Origin: Planotetraspora phitsanulokensis
Lineage (GTDB): Bacteria > Actinomycetota > Actinomycetes > Streptosporangiales > Streptosporangiaceae
Length of the DNA stretch: 64,000 nt
Direction of reading: 5' to 3'
NCBI RefSeq assembly: GCF_016863295.1
Contig: NZ_BOOP01000018.1
Span: 62,001-126,000, forward strand
Shown here piece after piece: positions 46,365 through 55,332 of this stretch. The position numbers were made by a program, and so were the translations under genes. How positions within the stretch are numbered: the stretch's first letter is position 1; the number at the start of each line of letters is the position of its first letter. Under the pieces are notes generated by a model. That model was not told where the DNA came from. It saw only the letters and a program-made list of their open reading frames with translations, and did not search any database.

Positions 46365-48352
46365 CGGTCCGCGCCCACGCCACCGCCACCTCCTGCGCGC
46401 AGGGCGGGGAACTGGGCTTCCGCCTGGACACCGCCGAGCCGGTGGGCGTGACCGTCCACGACGCGACCAGCGACCGGCTCGTCCTGGCGGCCACGGTCCG
46501 CGGCCCGTCCTGGACGTTGCGCGTGCCCGGGGACTGGCCGAGCTCGCTCTACCGGGCGCGGTTCGTCGCCGGCCCTCCGGAGCCGGACGTGCTCGTCCCC
46601 CGGCCCACGGGCGACCTGCCCGGTGTCGGCACGTCGCCCGACGACGAGGTCTACTTCGTCGTACGGCAGGCCACTCCGGGGTCGACCTCGCCCATCCTGG
46701 TGTCCGTCCCGTTCACCACGTGGCAGGCGTACAACCGGGCGGGCGTCCCCGGGGAGAGCCTCTACTGGACCGAGCAGCCCGACCGCGCGTCCCGTGTGAC
46801 GTTCGACCGGCCCGGCGGCGGGCCGCCTCCCGAGCGGTGGGAGGACGGGCTGCTGCGCTGGCTCGCGCCGGCCGGGTACACCGTCGAGTACTGCTCCGGC
46901 CTCGACCTGGAGCCCGGCCTGCTCGCCGCGTACCGCCTGCTGATCGTCAACGGGCACGACGAGTACTGGTCGGCGGGCATGCGCGACGCCTGTGAGGGGT
47001 TCGCCAGACGCGGCGGGAACATCGCCTTCTTCTCCGGGAACACGTGCTGGTGGCAGATCCGCGTCGAGGGCCGCACCATGGTGTGCCATCGCGATCCGCT
47101 GACCGATCCCGTGGACGACCCCGCCCTGACCACGGTCGAGTGGTCGAGCGCGCCCGTCTCCCGGCCGGAGAACTCGCTGACCGGGGTCAGCTTCCGTAAC
47201 GGCGCGGGCACCTGGGGGCCGTCCATGACGCTGATGCGGGAGGAGTCGTACACCGCGCGGTTCGCCGCGCACTGGGTGTTCGAGGGGACGGGCCTGACAG
47301 ACGGCGACAAGTTCGGGCAGGGCTCGCTCGGCTACGAGACCGACGCCGCCGAGTTCGCCGAGGTGATGGGGATCCCCCGGGTGACCTGCCGGGACGGCAC
47401 GCCCTCGACGTTCGTCGTGCTCGCGACGGCCGACCTGCGGCACTGGAGCTCCGGCGGGCAAGGCGGCTGGGCCACGATGGGCGTCTTCTCCCTCGGCCGC
47501 GGCACGGTCTTCAACGCGGCCACCGTCAACTGGGGGAACACCATCCACGATCCAGTTGTGGAGCGGATCACGCGGAACGTCATAGACCGGCTGTCCCGGC
47601 CGCCCGCACCCGGCTGGGAGGTCATCGGCCCGGTCGCCGACGTCCGCGCGCTGGCCGGCTGCGGCTCGGCGCTGTACGCCGTGAGCGCCGACGGCGTGCT
47701 GCTCGCCCGCGAGTTGTGCGGCCAGAACATGCAGTGGATGCCGACCGGCCGTGCGGGGGGCGTTCTGTGCCTGGACGCCCCGCGCGAGGCAGGCTCCGGC
47801 TTCGGCACCGGCCTGTACGGTGTGACCGCCGAGGGCGTGCTCCGCTACCGCGAGGCCGCGCCGAGCCCGGCGGGCACAGCGATGGACACGGCGACGGGCA
47901 TGTTGACGGGCATGTTGACGGGCACGTTGACGGGCACGGCCGGATCACCGGGGTGGGCCGGGGGCACGGGCGAGTGGACCGACCTGGGCACGGCGCCCGA
48001 CGGCACGATCGCCCTCGCGGTGCAGGACGGGACGTTCTTCGCGGCCACCTCGGCGGGACGCCTGTGGGCGGTGACCTTCGCCGAGCTCGCCGCGTCCCCG
48101 CGAGCCGATTGGCACGACGCCGGGGACTCGGCCGGCGCCGTCTGCCTGAGCGGGAGCAACGGCCGGGTCTACTCCCTGGGAGCCGACCACCTGATCCGCG
48201 CCCGGCTGCCCGTCCCCGTCCCCGCCGCGTGGTCGCTCGTCGGCGAAGCCCCCGGAGCGGCGGTCCTGACCGCCCACGCGGGGCTGCTCGTCACGGCCGC
48301 GAGCGGCCAGCCGTTGCGGTGGCGGCCCGCCGCGACCTTCATCGCCCGCTAG
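46361..48352 (+). CDS. N,N-dimethylformamidase beta-subunit-like protein
   Basis: 663 aa. The central and C-terminal region has the DmfA2-type signature: ILVSVPFTTWQAYNRAG, VNGHDEYWSAGMRDACE and RGGNIAFFSGNTCWWQ, plus VFNAATVNWGNT, as in the large subunit of dimethylformamidase. The last 200 residues form a tryptophan-rich beta-repeat region (beta-propeller-like), interrupted by a Thr/Gly/Met-Leu repeat. No signal peptide. It is the third gene of the plus operon, overlapping the condensation gene by four bases. It may hydrolyse or make an amide in the product. Confidence 0.8.
   Translation: MTVRAHATATSCAQGGELGFRLDTAEPVGVTVHDATSDRLVLAATVRGPSWTLRVPGDWPSSLYRARFVAGPPEPDVLVPRPTGDLPGVGTSPDDEVYFVVRQATPGSTSPILVSVPFTTWQAYNRAGVPGESLYWTEQPDRASRVTFDRPGGGPPPERWEDGLLRWLAPAGYTVEYCSGLDLEPGLLAAYRLLIVNGHDEYWSAGMRDACEGFARRGGNIAFFSGNTCWWQIRVEGRTMVCHRDPLTDPVDDPALTTVEWSSAPVSRPENSLTGVSFRNGAGTWGPSMTLMREESYTARFAAHWVFEGTGLTDGDKFGQGSLGYETDAAEFAEVMGIPRVTCRDGTPSTFVVLATADLRHWSSGGQGGWATMGVFSLGRGTVFNAATVNWGNTIHDPVVERITRNVIDRLSRPPAPGWEVIGPVADVRALAGCGSALYAVSADGVLLARELCGQNMQWMPTGRAGGVLCLDAPREAGSGFGTGLYGVTAEGVLRYREAAPSPAGTAMDTATGMLTGMLTGTLTGTAGSPGWAGGTGEWTDLGTAPDGTIALAVQDGTFFAATSAGRLWAVTFAELAASPRADWHDAGDSAGAVCLSGSNGRVYSLGADHLIRARLPVPVPAAWSLVGEAPGAAVLTAHAGLLVTAASGQPLRWRPAATFIAR
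47893..47940 (+). repeat. 12-bp microsatellite, about four units, in frame
   Basis: Four copies of GACGGGCATGTT (third and fourth with one or two changes) within the DMFase-like gene, encoding T-G-M-L repeats. Reading frame is preserved. Confidence 0.85.
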
Positions 48353-48378
48353 CCCTTCACCGGGCTAAGCCGTGTCCG

Positions 48379-48393
48379 CCCGTGAATCACGGG
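48379..48393. terminator. Small palindrome between convergent genes
   Basis: CCCGTGA A TCACGGG, between the DMFase-like and dipeptidase genes. A 14-base word (GAATCACGGGACCG) spanning part of it recurs at 48412-48425 in the end of the dipeptidase gene. Possible bidirectional terminator. Confidence 0.35.
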
Positions 48394-48406
48394 ACCGGGA
48401 AGACGT

Positions 48407-49090
48407 TCAGAGAATCACGGGACCGTAGAGGGCGGAGCCCGCGCGCCGGGTCATGGCCCAGTAGCGGTCGCCGTACGACCAGTGCCACCACTCCGTGGGA
48501 TAGTTCACGAGCCCGGCCGCCTCCAGCGCCACCCCGAGGACCTTGCGGTTCTGCCGGGCGTCCGGGCTGATGCCCGGCGCGGCGGTGTAGCAGGCGCCGT
48601 CGCTCTGCTCCGGGTTGGCGTTGACGGCCGTGCCCATGTCGAGCTCGACCCCGTCGTCGTCGCACATGGTGAGGTCGACGGCCGCGCCCGCCGTGTGGGG
48701 GGCCACCTCTATCGGAGAGACGTACCGGCTCGCCGCGACATGCAACTCCTCTTCCGACATATCCGGAAAAGTCATGCGCAGTTCGGCCTTGTAGTCCTCG
48801 AAGTACCGCCGTTGCAGGAAGACCGGCCGATACCCCTCGACCACCACGATGTGGAATCCGCCGGGAAGCCTGCTCTGCGCGTCCTCGAGCCTGGTCAGCA
48901 CGCCCTGCCTCAGGTGGGCGTAGGCGCCCTCGGGGTCGGCGAGGCGCGCGTCCACCCGGAGCCGTCCGCGGACGTCGGCCAGCGGCTCCCCGCATTCACG
49001 GACCGGTATCGACGTCACCCGGGTGTCCGAGATCAGGGTGATTCCAGCGGCGTCCGCCGCCCGCGCGGGACCGTGCGATGAGTCAGGCAT
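48407..49090 (-). CDS. D-alanyl-D-alanine dipeptidase (VanX/DdpX family)
   Basis: 227 aa, cytoplasmic. The metal-site motif appears as H-T-A-G-A-A-V-D (His 132, Asp 139) and E-W-W-H (Glu 200, His 203); the essential Arg of the EGYRP segment is near residue 88. VanX in glycopeptide resistance destroys D-Ala-D-Ala; DdpX-type enzymes recycle it. Here there are no vanH/vanA genes, and the gene lies 16 bp downstream of a ROK regulator beside a wall-sugar operon, so recycling is favoured. ATG at 49090. Confidence 0.88.
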   Translation of the reverse strand: MPDSSHGPARAADAAGITLISDTRVTSIPVRECGEPLADVRGRLRVDARLADPEGAYAHLRQGVLTRLEDAQSRLPGGFHIVVVEGYRPVFLQRRYFEDYKAELRMTFPDMSEEELHVAASRYVSPIEVAPHTAGAAVDLTMCDDDGVELDMGTAVNANPEQSDGACYTAAPGISPDARQNRKVLGVALEAAGLVNYPTEWWHWSYGDRYWAMTRRAGSALYGPVIL

Positions 49091-49106
49091 GAGGAGCAAC
49101 CTACCG

Positions 49107-50270
49107 TCAGACGGTGTCGGAGAAGACCTCCTCCCTGGCTCGCGCCAGGGCCGCGACCATCGCGCCGCGGAGGACGGGATTGCCCTCGACCTGCGTCACC
49201 GCGACCGTCGGCCGGCTGGGGCACACCCGCGCGACGGCCTCCTCGACCCGGGCCGCGAGCTCCCGCCCTCCGGCCCGGCCGACGTCCCCGCTCAGCACGA
49301 CGAGACCGGGATCGAGCACGACGGACACAGCGGCGACCCCGACGGCCAGGCGATCGGCCAGGTCGTCGACGAAGGCGTCATTGCCGGTGGCGAGAGCCGT
49401 ACGGACCAGGTCCGCGACGTCGGCTCCGGACGACAGGCCGTGGGTCTCCGCGAGGCCGGTGAGGGCGTCGCCGCCGACCAGGCGCTGGAAGGAGCCCGAC
49501 TGCGGCTCGGTGACGTCGGTCGGGAGCGGCTCCCCGGGAACGGGCAGCCAGCCGATCTCGCCGGCGCCCCCGGTGATGCCCCGGTGCAGCCGGCCGCCGA
49601 GCATGACGCCGAGCCCCTGGCCGATCCCGGCCCACAGGATGGCGAAGTCGTCGACGCCCCGGGCCGCGCCGTGCTCCTGCTCGGCCAGGGCCGCGAGGTT
49701 GACGTCGTTCTCGATGATCACGTACTCGCCGAGCAGGGTCCGCAGCCCGGCGAGCACGCCGACGTGCCACGCGGGCAGGTCGAAGGAGTAGCGGATCTCG
49801 CCGCTCACGGGGTCCACCACGCCACGGGTGCCGATGACGAAGCAGCGCAGCCGGGTCAGCGCGACGTCCGCGGTCTCACAGGCCCGCAGGACCGCGCCGT
49901 ACACCGTCCGGACCGGGTCCCCCGCGTCGGTCGGATCGACGGTGATCTCGGCGACGACCTTCCCCGTGATGTCGGCCACGGCCGCGGTGACGCTGTCCGG
50001 CAGCACCTCGAGACCCGCCACGTAGGCGCTCGCGGGGTTCACGCCGTACAGGGCGGCGTTGGGGCCGCGCCCTCCCGGCCGCTCCCCCGCCGTGGTCACC
50101 AGGCCGCGCGTCTCGAGGCGGGACAACAACTGACCGGAGGTCACCTTCGACAGGCCGGTGAGCTCTCCCAGCTCCGCCCTGGTCAGCGGGCCGCGGGAGA
50201 GCAGCAGTTCCAGCGCCGCCCGGTCGTTGATCTGACGGAGCAGCCGAGGTGTTCCCGGTCGTAGAGGCAC
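49107..50270 (-). CDS. ROK-family transcriptional regulator, first of two paralogues
   Basis: 387 aa. N-terminal winged helix (LRQINDRAALELLLSRGPLTRAELGELTGLSK) followed by a ROK sugar-kinase-like fold with the END-V-N motif near residue 190. The zinc motif C-x-C-G-x2-G-C of ROK kinases is absent, so it is a repressor rather than a kinase. GTG at 50270 follows GAGAGGGAG by 7 bases; a longer start exists at 50291. It is divergent from the sugar ABC operon and shares its layout with the paralogue at 55333. Effector probably an amino sugar or derivative. Confidence 0.88.
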   Translation of the reverse strand: MPLRPGTPRLLRQINDRAALELLLSRGPLTRAELGELTGLSKVTSGQLLSRLETRGLVTTAGERPGGRGPNAALYGVNPASAYVAGLEVLPDSVTAAVADITGKVVAEITVDPTDAGDPVRTVYGAVLRACETADVALTRLRCFVIGTRGVVDPVSGEIRYSFDLPAWHVGVLAGLRTLLGEYVIIENDVNLAALAEQEHGAARGVDDFAILWAGIGQGLGVMLGGRLHRGITGGAGEIGWLPVPGEPLPTDVTEPQSGSFQRLVGGDALTGLAETHGLSSGADVADLVRTALATGNDAFVDDLADRLAVGVAAVSVVLDPGLVVLSGDVGRAGGRELAARVEEAVARVCPSRPTVAVTQVEGNPVLRGAMVAALARAREEVFSDTV

Positions 50271-50315
50271 TGGCTGGCTCCCTCTCGTCACGATCCGCTA
50301 ACACGGGTTTTTTTA

Positions 50316-50339
50316 AAGAAACTTTCTTGTTAGTTTAAC
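50316..50339. promoter_or_regulatory. Candidate ROK operator(s)
   Basis: AAGAAA C TTTCTT (50316-50328) is a perfect palindrome, followed directly by GTTA GTT TAAC (50329-50339). They lie between the divergent ROK gene and the ABC binding-protein gene, in an AT-rich island of otherwise GC-rich DNA. The core GAAACTTT recurs upstream of the second ROK gene. Confidence 0.6.
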
Positions 50340-50483
50340 GGCAGCCACCCCGGAGGCAAGCGATCAGCCCTCGGGATGCCACGAGCGCCGACCGGACGGA
50401 ATGCGTCATCCAGCAGGTGGAGGTCCGCCGACACCCCGCATGAGCGCACCCCCGACGTGAAGCCGGGAAGGGAGAAACCCATC

Positions 50484-51809
50484 GTGAAGATCGTGAAGAT
50501 CGCGGTCGCGACAAGCGTCACCGCCGCACTGGCCCTGGGTCTCGCCGCATGCGGCAGCGACTCAGGAACGACCGAGCCGACCGGCGCGCCGGCGGCCTCG
50601 GGTCCCAAGTTCGCTGGTCAGACCCTCACGGTCTGGCGGCTCGGCGCGCCCACGGACGTAGCCGACAAGTACATGAACGACCTCAACGCGAAGTTCAAAG
50701 AGGTGACCGGCGCCGACGCCAAGGTGCAGTGGATCCCCTGGCCTGACGCGCAGAAGAAGTGGACCGCGGCGCTCGCCGGCGGCGAGGGCCCGGACGTCAC
50801 CGAGTTCGGCAACGACCAGGTCGCGGCCTGGGTCGCGCAGGACGCGCTGACGGACATCACCGACGTCGTCAAGGGCGACAGCGAGCTCCAGCAGATCCCG
50901 CAGAACCTGTGGAGCTACGAGACGATCGACGGCAAGGTCTACGCGGCCCCGTGGGGCGGCGGCACCCGGGCCGTCCTCTACCGCAAGGACTGGTTCGACA
51001 AGCTCGGCATCCAGGCGCCCAAGACCTGGGACGAGCTGGTCGCCGCGGGCAAGACGATCGTCGACAAGGAGGGCAAGGACGTCGACGGCTTCGCCTTCAA
51101 CGGCGGGTCCGACGCGAACATGTCCCTGTCCCCCTTCGTCTGGTCGGCGGGCGGCGACTTCGCCGCCTTCGAGGGCGGCAAGTGGGTGGGCAAGCTCACC
51201 CAGCCCGGCTTCAAGGAGGGCTTCCAGTTCTACACGGACCTGGTCGCCAAGGACGGCGTCTCCGGTAAGGGCCGCCTGACGCAGAACTCCGTCGACATCG
51301 CCCAGCGCTTCGCCGCCGGCAAGGTCGGCATGTACGTCACCGGTGGCTGGGACATCGCGGCCATCAAGGAGCAGAGCAAGGGCAAGATCGACGAGTCCAA
51401 GATGGGCTTCTTCTCGCTCCCCAACAAGGACGGCAGCGGCCCGGCTCCGGCCTTCCAGGGTGGCAACGACATCGCCATCTGGAAGGACACCAAGAACGTC
51501 GAGCTCGCGGCCGAGTACCTGAAGCTGGCCTCCGGCAAGGAGTTCGGCGTCCGGTACGCCAAGGAGGGCGGCCTGCTCCCGCTCTACCCGGACGCGCTCA
51601 CCGAGATGGGCACCGACCCGGCGCAGAAGCCCTTCACCGACACCTTCGCGGTGGCCAAGGGCTTCCCGGCCAGCCCCAACTGGGCGGAGGCCAACGACAC
51701 CAAGGCGGTGCTGCAGAACGCCGCCCGCTCGGTGATCGACGGCAAGAAGACGGTCGACCAGGCTCTGGCGGACGCCAACGGCGAGCTTGAGACCATCCTC
51801 AACCAGTAG
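50484..51809 (+). CDS. Sugar ABC transporter substrate-binding lipoprotein
   Basis: 441 aa of the family-1 extracellular solute-binding proteins. The signal peptide ends in a lipobox L-A-A-C (Cys near 21). Tryptophan-rich pocket segments (QWIPWPDAQKKWTAAL, WGGGTRAVLYR, GGWDIAAIKEQ) are consistent with an oligo- or amino-sugar ligand. GTG at 50484 with GGGAG at 10 bases. First gene of a three-gene importer; no ATPase gene is in this operon, so a shared MsiK-type ATPase may serve it. Confidence 0.9.
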   Translation: MKIVKIAVATSVTAALALGLAACGSDSGTTEPTGAPAASGPKFAGQTLTVWRLGAPTDVADKYMNDLNAKFKEVTGADAKVQWIPWPDAQKKWTAALAGGEGPDVTEFGNDQVAAWVAQDALTDITDVVKGDSELQQIPQNLWSYETIDGKVYAAPWGGGTRAVLYRKDWFDKLGIQAPKTWDELVAAGKTIVDKEGKDVDGFAFNGGSDANMSLSPFVWSAGGDFAAFEGGKWVGKLTQPGFKEGFQFYTDLVAKDGVSGKGRLTQNSVDIAQRFAAGKVGMYVTGGWDIAAIKEQSKGKIDESKMGFFSLPNKDGSGPAPAFQGGNDIAIWKDTKNVELAAEYLKLASGKEFGVRYAKEGGLLPLYPDALTEMGTDPAQKPFTDTFAVAKGFPASPNWAEANDTKAVLQNAARSVIDGKKTVDQALADANGELETILNQ

Positions 51810-51815
51810 GCATTG

Positions 51816-52832
51816 ATGGCTCAGACGTCAACCGTCGCCCGGGGCGGAGGAGACCCCTCCGCCCCGGCGCGCCGGCACAGCCCCCGGCCAAGACGCAGGA
51901 CCGGCCTGCCCAACTGGCTGGTCCCCTACGCCCTGCTCCTGCCCGGACTCCTGGTCATCGCGGCGCTGTTGCTCTACCCGCTGTACCAGATGGTCGACAT
52001 GTCCTTCCATCAGGTCGGGCTCCGGCAGATCAGGGCGATCAACCCCACCCCTGCCGAGTTCGTCGGGCTCGACAACTACAACAGCATCTTCGAATCCGAC
52101 CTCTTCTGGACCTCGCTGCGCAACACCGTGGTCTTCGCGGTCGTCACCGTGGCGCTCACCCTGCTCCTCGGGACGCTCGTCGGCCTGCTGCTCAACAAGC
52201 TCGGCCCGAAGATGTCGACGTTCGTCGTCGTCGGCATCATGGCAGCCTGGGCCACCCCGCCCACGGCGCAGGCGGTCGTCTGGAAATGGTTGTTCGACTC
52301 CGACGCGGGCGTGGTCAACTGGACGCTGAACCTGCTGCCCGACTGGCTGTCGAACCTGGTTTTCGGCCGGTCGGACTGGAGCGGGCAGCCCTGGTTCAAC
52401 GACACGATCACGCTCTATCTCGTGCTCATCGTCGCCGTCGTGTGGGCGTCGTTCCCGTTCATCGCGGTGTCGGTGCTCGCGGGACTCAAGAGCATCCCCT
52501 CGGAGCTGTACGAGGCGGCGCGGATGGACGGCGCGACCGCGTTGTCCACGTTCAGGAAGATCACCTTCCCGCTGCTCAAGCCGGTCTTCTCGGTGCTGGT
52601 CGTCCTGTCGACCATCTGGGACTTCAAGGTCTTCACCCAGCTCTACCTGCTGGCGGGCGGCACGGTGAATCGTGACGCGTTCAACCTCTCGTTGTGGAGC
52701 TACGCCGAGGCCTTCAGCAGCCCGCCGAAGATGGGACTCGGCGCCGCGATCGCCGTCGTGCTGACAGGCATCCTGCTGGTCATCACCTTCGTTTACGTCC
52801 GCAACATCATCAAGACGGAGGACGTGCGATGA
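51816..52832 (+). CDS. Sugar ABC transporter permease
   Basis: 338 aa, MalF-like. After a basic N-terminal extension of about 30 residues there are six membrane segments. The EAA loop (SELYEAARMDGATALSTFRKITFPLLKP) is present. Start ATG at 51816, six bases after the binding-protein stop. Its stop overlaps the start of the second permease by four bases. Confidence 0.92.
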   Translation: MAQTSTVARGGGDPSAPARRHSPRPRRRTGLPNWLVPYALLLPGLLVIAALLLYPLYQMVDMSFHQVGLRQIRAINPTPAEFVGLDNYNSIFESDLFWTSLRNTVVFAVVTVALTLLLGTLVGLLLNKLGPKMSTFVVVGIMAAWATPPTAQAVVWKWLFDSDAGVVNWTLNLLPDWLSNLVFGRSDWSGQPWFNDTITLYLVLIVAVVWASFPFIAVSVLAGLKSIPSELYEAARMDGATALSTFRKITFPLLKPVFSVLVVLSTIWDFKVFTQLYLLAGGTVNRDAFNLSLWSYAEAFSSPPKMGLGAAIAVVLTGILLVITFVYVRNIIKTEDVR

Positions 52833-53680
52833 GCCCGCTCGCCAGGAAGAGGCTCGGCCGGGTCGCGCTCAACGCGGCCGGCGTCGCGGTGTTCCTGTTC
52901 GCCGTCTTCCCCGTCTACTGGATGGTCGCCACGGCCTTCAAGCCGAACGACCAGATCTTCACCACCAGCTTCATCCCGTTCCCCGACCCTCCGTCGATGG
53001 ACCACGTGTCCCGCGTCTTCACTCAGGGCGTGGCCGGGAACTCCATCTGGCGCTATCTGCTCAACAGCACGATCGTGGCCCTCAGCGCGGTCGTCATCGG
53101 CGCGGTCTTCGCACTGCTCGCGGCGACCGCGGTGGCGCGGTTCCGGTTCCGGTTCCGCACCTCGTTCCTCATCCTGCTGCTGATCGTGCAGATGGTGCCC
53201 GCGGAGGCGCTGCTGATCCCGCTGTTCACCATGGTCAAGCGGCTCGGCCTGTACGACCAGTTGCTCGGGCTGATCGTCATCAACGTGGGCCTGACGCTGC
53301 CGTTCTCCGTGTGGATGTTGCGCACGTTCGTCGCGGCGGTCCCGAAGGAGCTGGAGGAGGCGTCCTGGATCGACGGCGCCGGCCGGTTCACCACCTTCTG
53401 GCGGGTCCTGTTCCCGCTGGTCGCACCTGGCCTGGTGGCGACGAGCATCTTCTCGTTCATCACCACGTGGAACGAGTTCGTCTTCGCCCTCACCCTCATC
53501 GGCGACCAGGGCAAGTACACGATGCCCGTCGCCCTGCAGTTCTTCGTCGGCCAGCGGTCGACGGACTGGGGCGGCATCATGGCCGCCTCGACCCTGATGA
53601 CCATTCCGGTCCTCATCTTCTTCCTGCTCGTCCAGCGGCGCATGGTCTCCGGACTCGTCGCGGGCGCAGTCAAGGGATAA
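52829..53680 (+). CDS. Sugar ABC transporter permease
   Basis: 283 aa, MalG-like. Six membrane segments, first at about residues 13-36. The EAA loop reads KELEEASWIDGAGRFTTFWRVLFPLVAP. It is coupled to the first permease (ATGA). Together they form the membrane channel of the importer whose binding protein is encoded at 50484. Confidence 0.92.
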   Translation: MSPLARKRLGRVALNAAGVAVFLFAVFPVYWMVATAFKPNDQIFTTSFIPFPDPPSMDHVSRVFTQGVAGNSIWRYLLNSTIVALSAVVIGAVFALLAATAVARFRFRFRTSFLILLLIVQMVPAEALLIPLFTMVKRLGLYDQLLGLIVINVGLTLPFSVWMLRTFVAAVPKELEEASWIDGAGRFTTFWRVLFPLVAPGLVATSIFSFITTWNEFVFALTLIGDQGKYTMPVALQFFVGQRSTDWGGIMAASTLMTIPVLIFFLLVQRRMVSGLVAGAVKG

Positions 53681-53781
53681 CCCCGCTACGGGCACCCGTA
53701 CGGCCCCGCCCCACGAAGGCGTGGCCCGTACGGGCATGCCCGCGACATCCGCACCTCCTACAGGTAAGGAGCCGAGACAGC

Positions 53782-55275
53782 ATGTCTGCCTCATCCCGCG
53801 ATCTCCCTCCGTCGGAGGGGATCGCCGGCTTCTCCGCGAACATCAGCGATCGGGGGCTGCATCGTCTCGCGGCCGGCACGCTGCTCGTCGCCTTCCACGG
53901 CACCACCGCCCCCGACTGGGTCCTCCGGGAACTGGAGAACGGCCTCGGGGGCGTCACCCTGTTCGGCTTCAACGTCGCGGACTCCGCCCAGCTCACCGCC
54001 CTGACGGGACAGCTCACGGATGCCGGGCGCCCGATCATCTCCCTCGACGAGGAGGGCGGCGACGTCACCCGGCTGGCCTACCACACCGGGAGCCCCTATC
54101 CGGGCAACGCGGCGCTCGGGGCCGTCGACGACGTCGAACTGACCGAGCGGGTCTACCACTCCATCGCGTCCGAACTGGTCCGGTGCGGAGTGAACCTCGA
54201 CATGGGACCGGTCGCCGACGTCAACACGGCCGACGACAACCCGGTGATCGGAACCAGGTCCTTCGGCCCGTCTCCGGACCTCGTGGCACGGCACACCGTG
54301 GCCGCGGTCCGCGGCCTCCAGTCGCTCGGGGTGGCCGCCTGCGTCAAGCACTTCCCCGGCCACGGAGCGACCCGGCAAGACTCCCATCTGGAGATCCCGG
54401 TCGTCGACGCGTCCCCCGAGCTGCTGCGGGCGCGCGAGCTCGTCCCGTTCCGCGCGGCGATCGAGGCCGGCACCAAGTCGATCATGACGGCGCACGTCTC
54501 CGTCCCTGGACTGACCGGCGCCGTCCCCGCCACGCTGAGCTCGCAGGCGCTGACCGGCCTGCTCCGCGAGGAGATGGCGTACGACGGCGTGGTGATCACC
54601 GACGCGCTCGACATGCATGCGATCACCAAGAGCGTGGGGCTCGGCGGCGGCGCCGTCATGTCGCTGCGGGCGGGCTCGGACCTGCTCTGCCTGGGGCCGT
54701 TGCCGACGCCCGAGGAGATCCAGGCGATGCTCGCCGAGATCGTGGCCGCCGTCTCCGACGGCCGCCTGCCCGCCGCCCGGCTGGAAGAGGCGAACGAGCG
54801 CGTCGAGCGGCTGCGGCGCTGGTTCTCCGCACCGCGGCAGGGTATCGGCGAGGGCAACGTCATCGGCCTCGACGCCGCACGCCGCGCGGTCTCGCTGACG
54901 GGATCGGCGGCGCCGCTGGTCGACCCCCTCGTGATCGAGGTGGACACTCCGCCGACCATCGCGGTGGGCGACGTGCCGTGGGGGTTCGCGCCCTGGCTGC
55001 CGGAGGCGGAGGTCGTCCGGGTGAAGCCCGAGGAGGCCGACGGCGTGGCGCTGCTGGGCCGTGCGGCGGCCCGGTCGCTGGTCATCGTGGTCAAGGACGC
55101 CCACCGCCATGCGCGTACCCGGTCGTTCGTGTCCGACCTGGTCGCCGCACGCCCCGACGCGGTCGTCGTCGAGATGGGCCTGCCGGTCTGGCGCCCCGAG
55201 GCCGCCGCCTACATCGCGACGTACGGCGCCGCCCGGCCCAACGCCCAGGCGGCGGCGGAGTTGCTGACCGCCTGA
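53782..55275 (+). CDS. Glycoside hydrolase family 3 protein, NagZ-like beta-N-acetylhexosaminidase
   Basis: 497 aa, cytoplasmic. The NagZ-type motif KHFPGHGATRQDSH (about 189-202) supplies the Asp-Ser-His dyad used as acid/base, and VVITDALDMHAI holds the nucleophile Asp (about 274). An extra C-terminal alpha/beta domain of about 150 residues follows. It is 101 bp after the importer genes on the same strand with AAGGAG upstream. It probably releases N-acetylglucosamine from imported wall fragments. Confidence 0.9.
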   Translation: MSASSRDLPPSEGIAGFSANISDRGLHRLAAGTLLVAFHGTTAPDWVLRELENGLGGVTLFGFNVADSAQLTALTGQLTDAGRPIISLDEEGGDVTRLAYHTGSPYPGNAALGAVDDVELTERVYHSIASELVRCGVNLDMGPVADVNTADDNPVIGTRSFGPSPDLVARHTVAAVRGLQSLGVAACVKHFPGHGATRQDSHLEIPVVDASPELLRARELVPFRAAIEAGTKSIMTAHVSVPGLTGAVPATLSSQALTGLLREEMAYDGVVITDALDMHAITKSVGLGGGAVMSLRAGSDLLCLGPLPTPEEIQAMLAEIVAAVSDGRLPAARLEEANERVERLRRWFSAPRQGIGEGNVIGLDAARRAVSLTGSAAPLVDPLVIEVDTPPTIAVGDVPWGFAPWLPEAEVVRVKPEEADGVALLGRAAARSLVIVVKDAHRHARTRSFVSDLVAARPDAVVVEMGLPVWRPEAAAYIATYGAARPNAQAAAELLTA

Positions 55276-55279
55276 GCCG

Positions 55280-55316
55280 CCACCCGCGGCGCCAGCGGGG
55301 GCTGCGCCGCGGGTGG
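55280..55316. terminator. Bidirectional terminator hairpin
   Basis: Perfect 13-bp stem (CCACCCGCGGCGC / GCGCCGCGGGTGG) with an 11-base loop, between the convergent stops of the GH3 and second ROK genes. Confidence 0.8.
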
Positions 55317-55332
55317 TCCACCCGCCGCCTCG

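Larger units (their letters stand above)
38086..48352. other. Divergent NRPS-like biosynthetic gene cluster with a 2-oxoacid dehydrogenase
   Basis: Eight genes in two divergent operons around a 521-bp control region. Minus strand, in order of transcription: adenylate-forming ligase, condensation-carrier protein, E1-alpha, E1-beta, E2. Plus strand: free carrier protein, stand-alone condensation enzyme, dimethylformamidase-like protein. Every junction within each operon overlaps by 4 or 8 bases. Boundaries are inferred: lhr and the D-Ala-D-Ala dipeptidase gene are convergent neighbours with unrelated functions. No thioesterase, phosphopantetheinyl transferase, dedicated transporter or E3 is present, so these must be supplied elsewhere. 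Confidence 0.75.

Noticed and set aside
48407-49090. Vancomycin-resistance locus
   Set aside because: Only a VanX-type dipeptidase is present, with no vanH, vanA, vanR or vanS; neighbours point to sugar or wall recycling.
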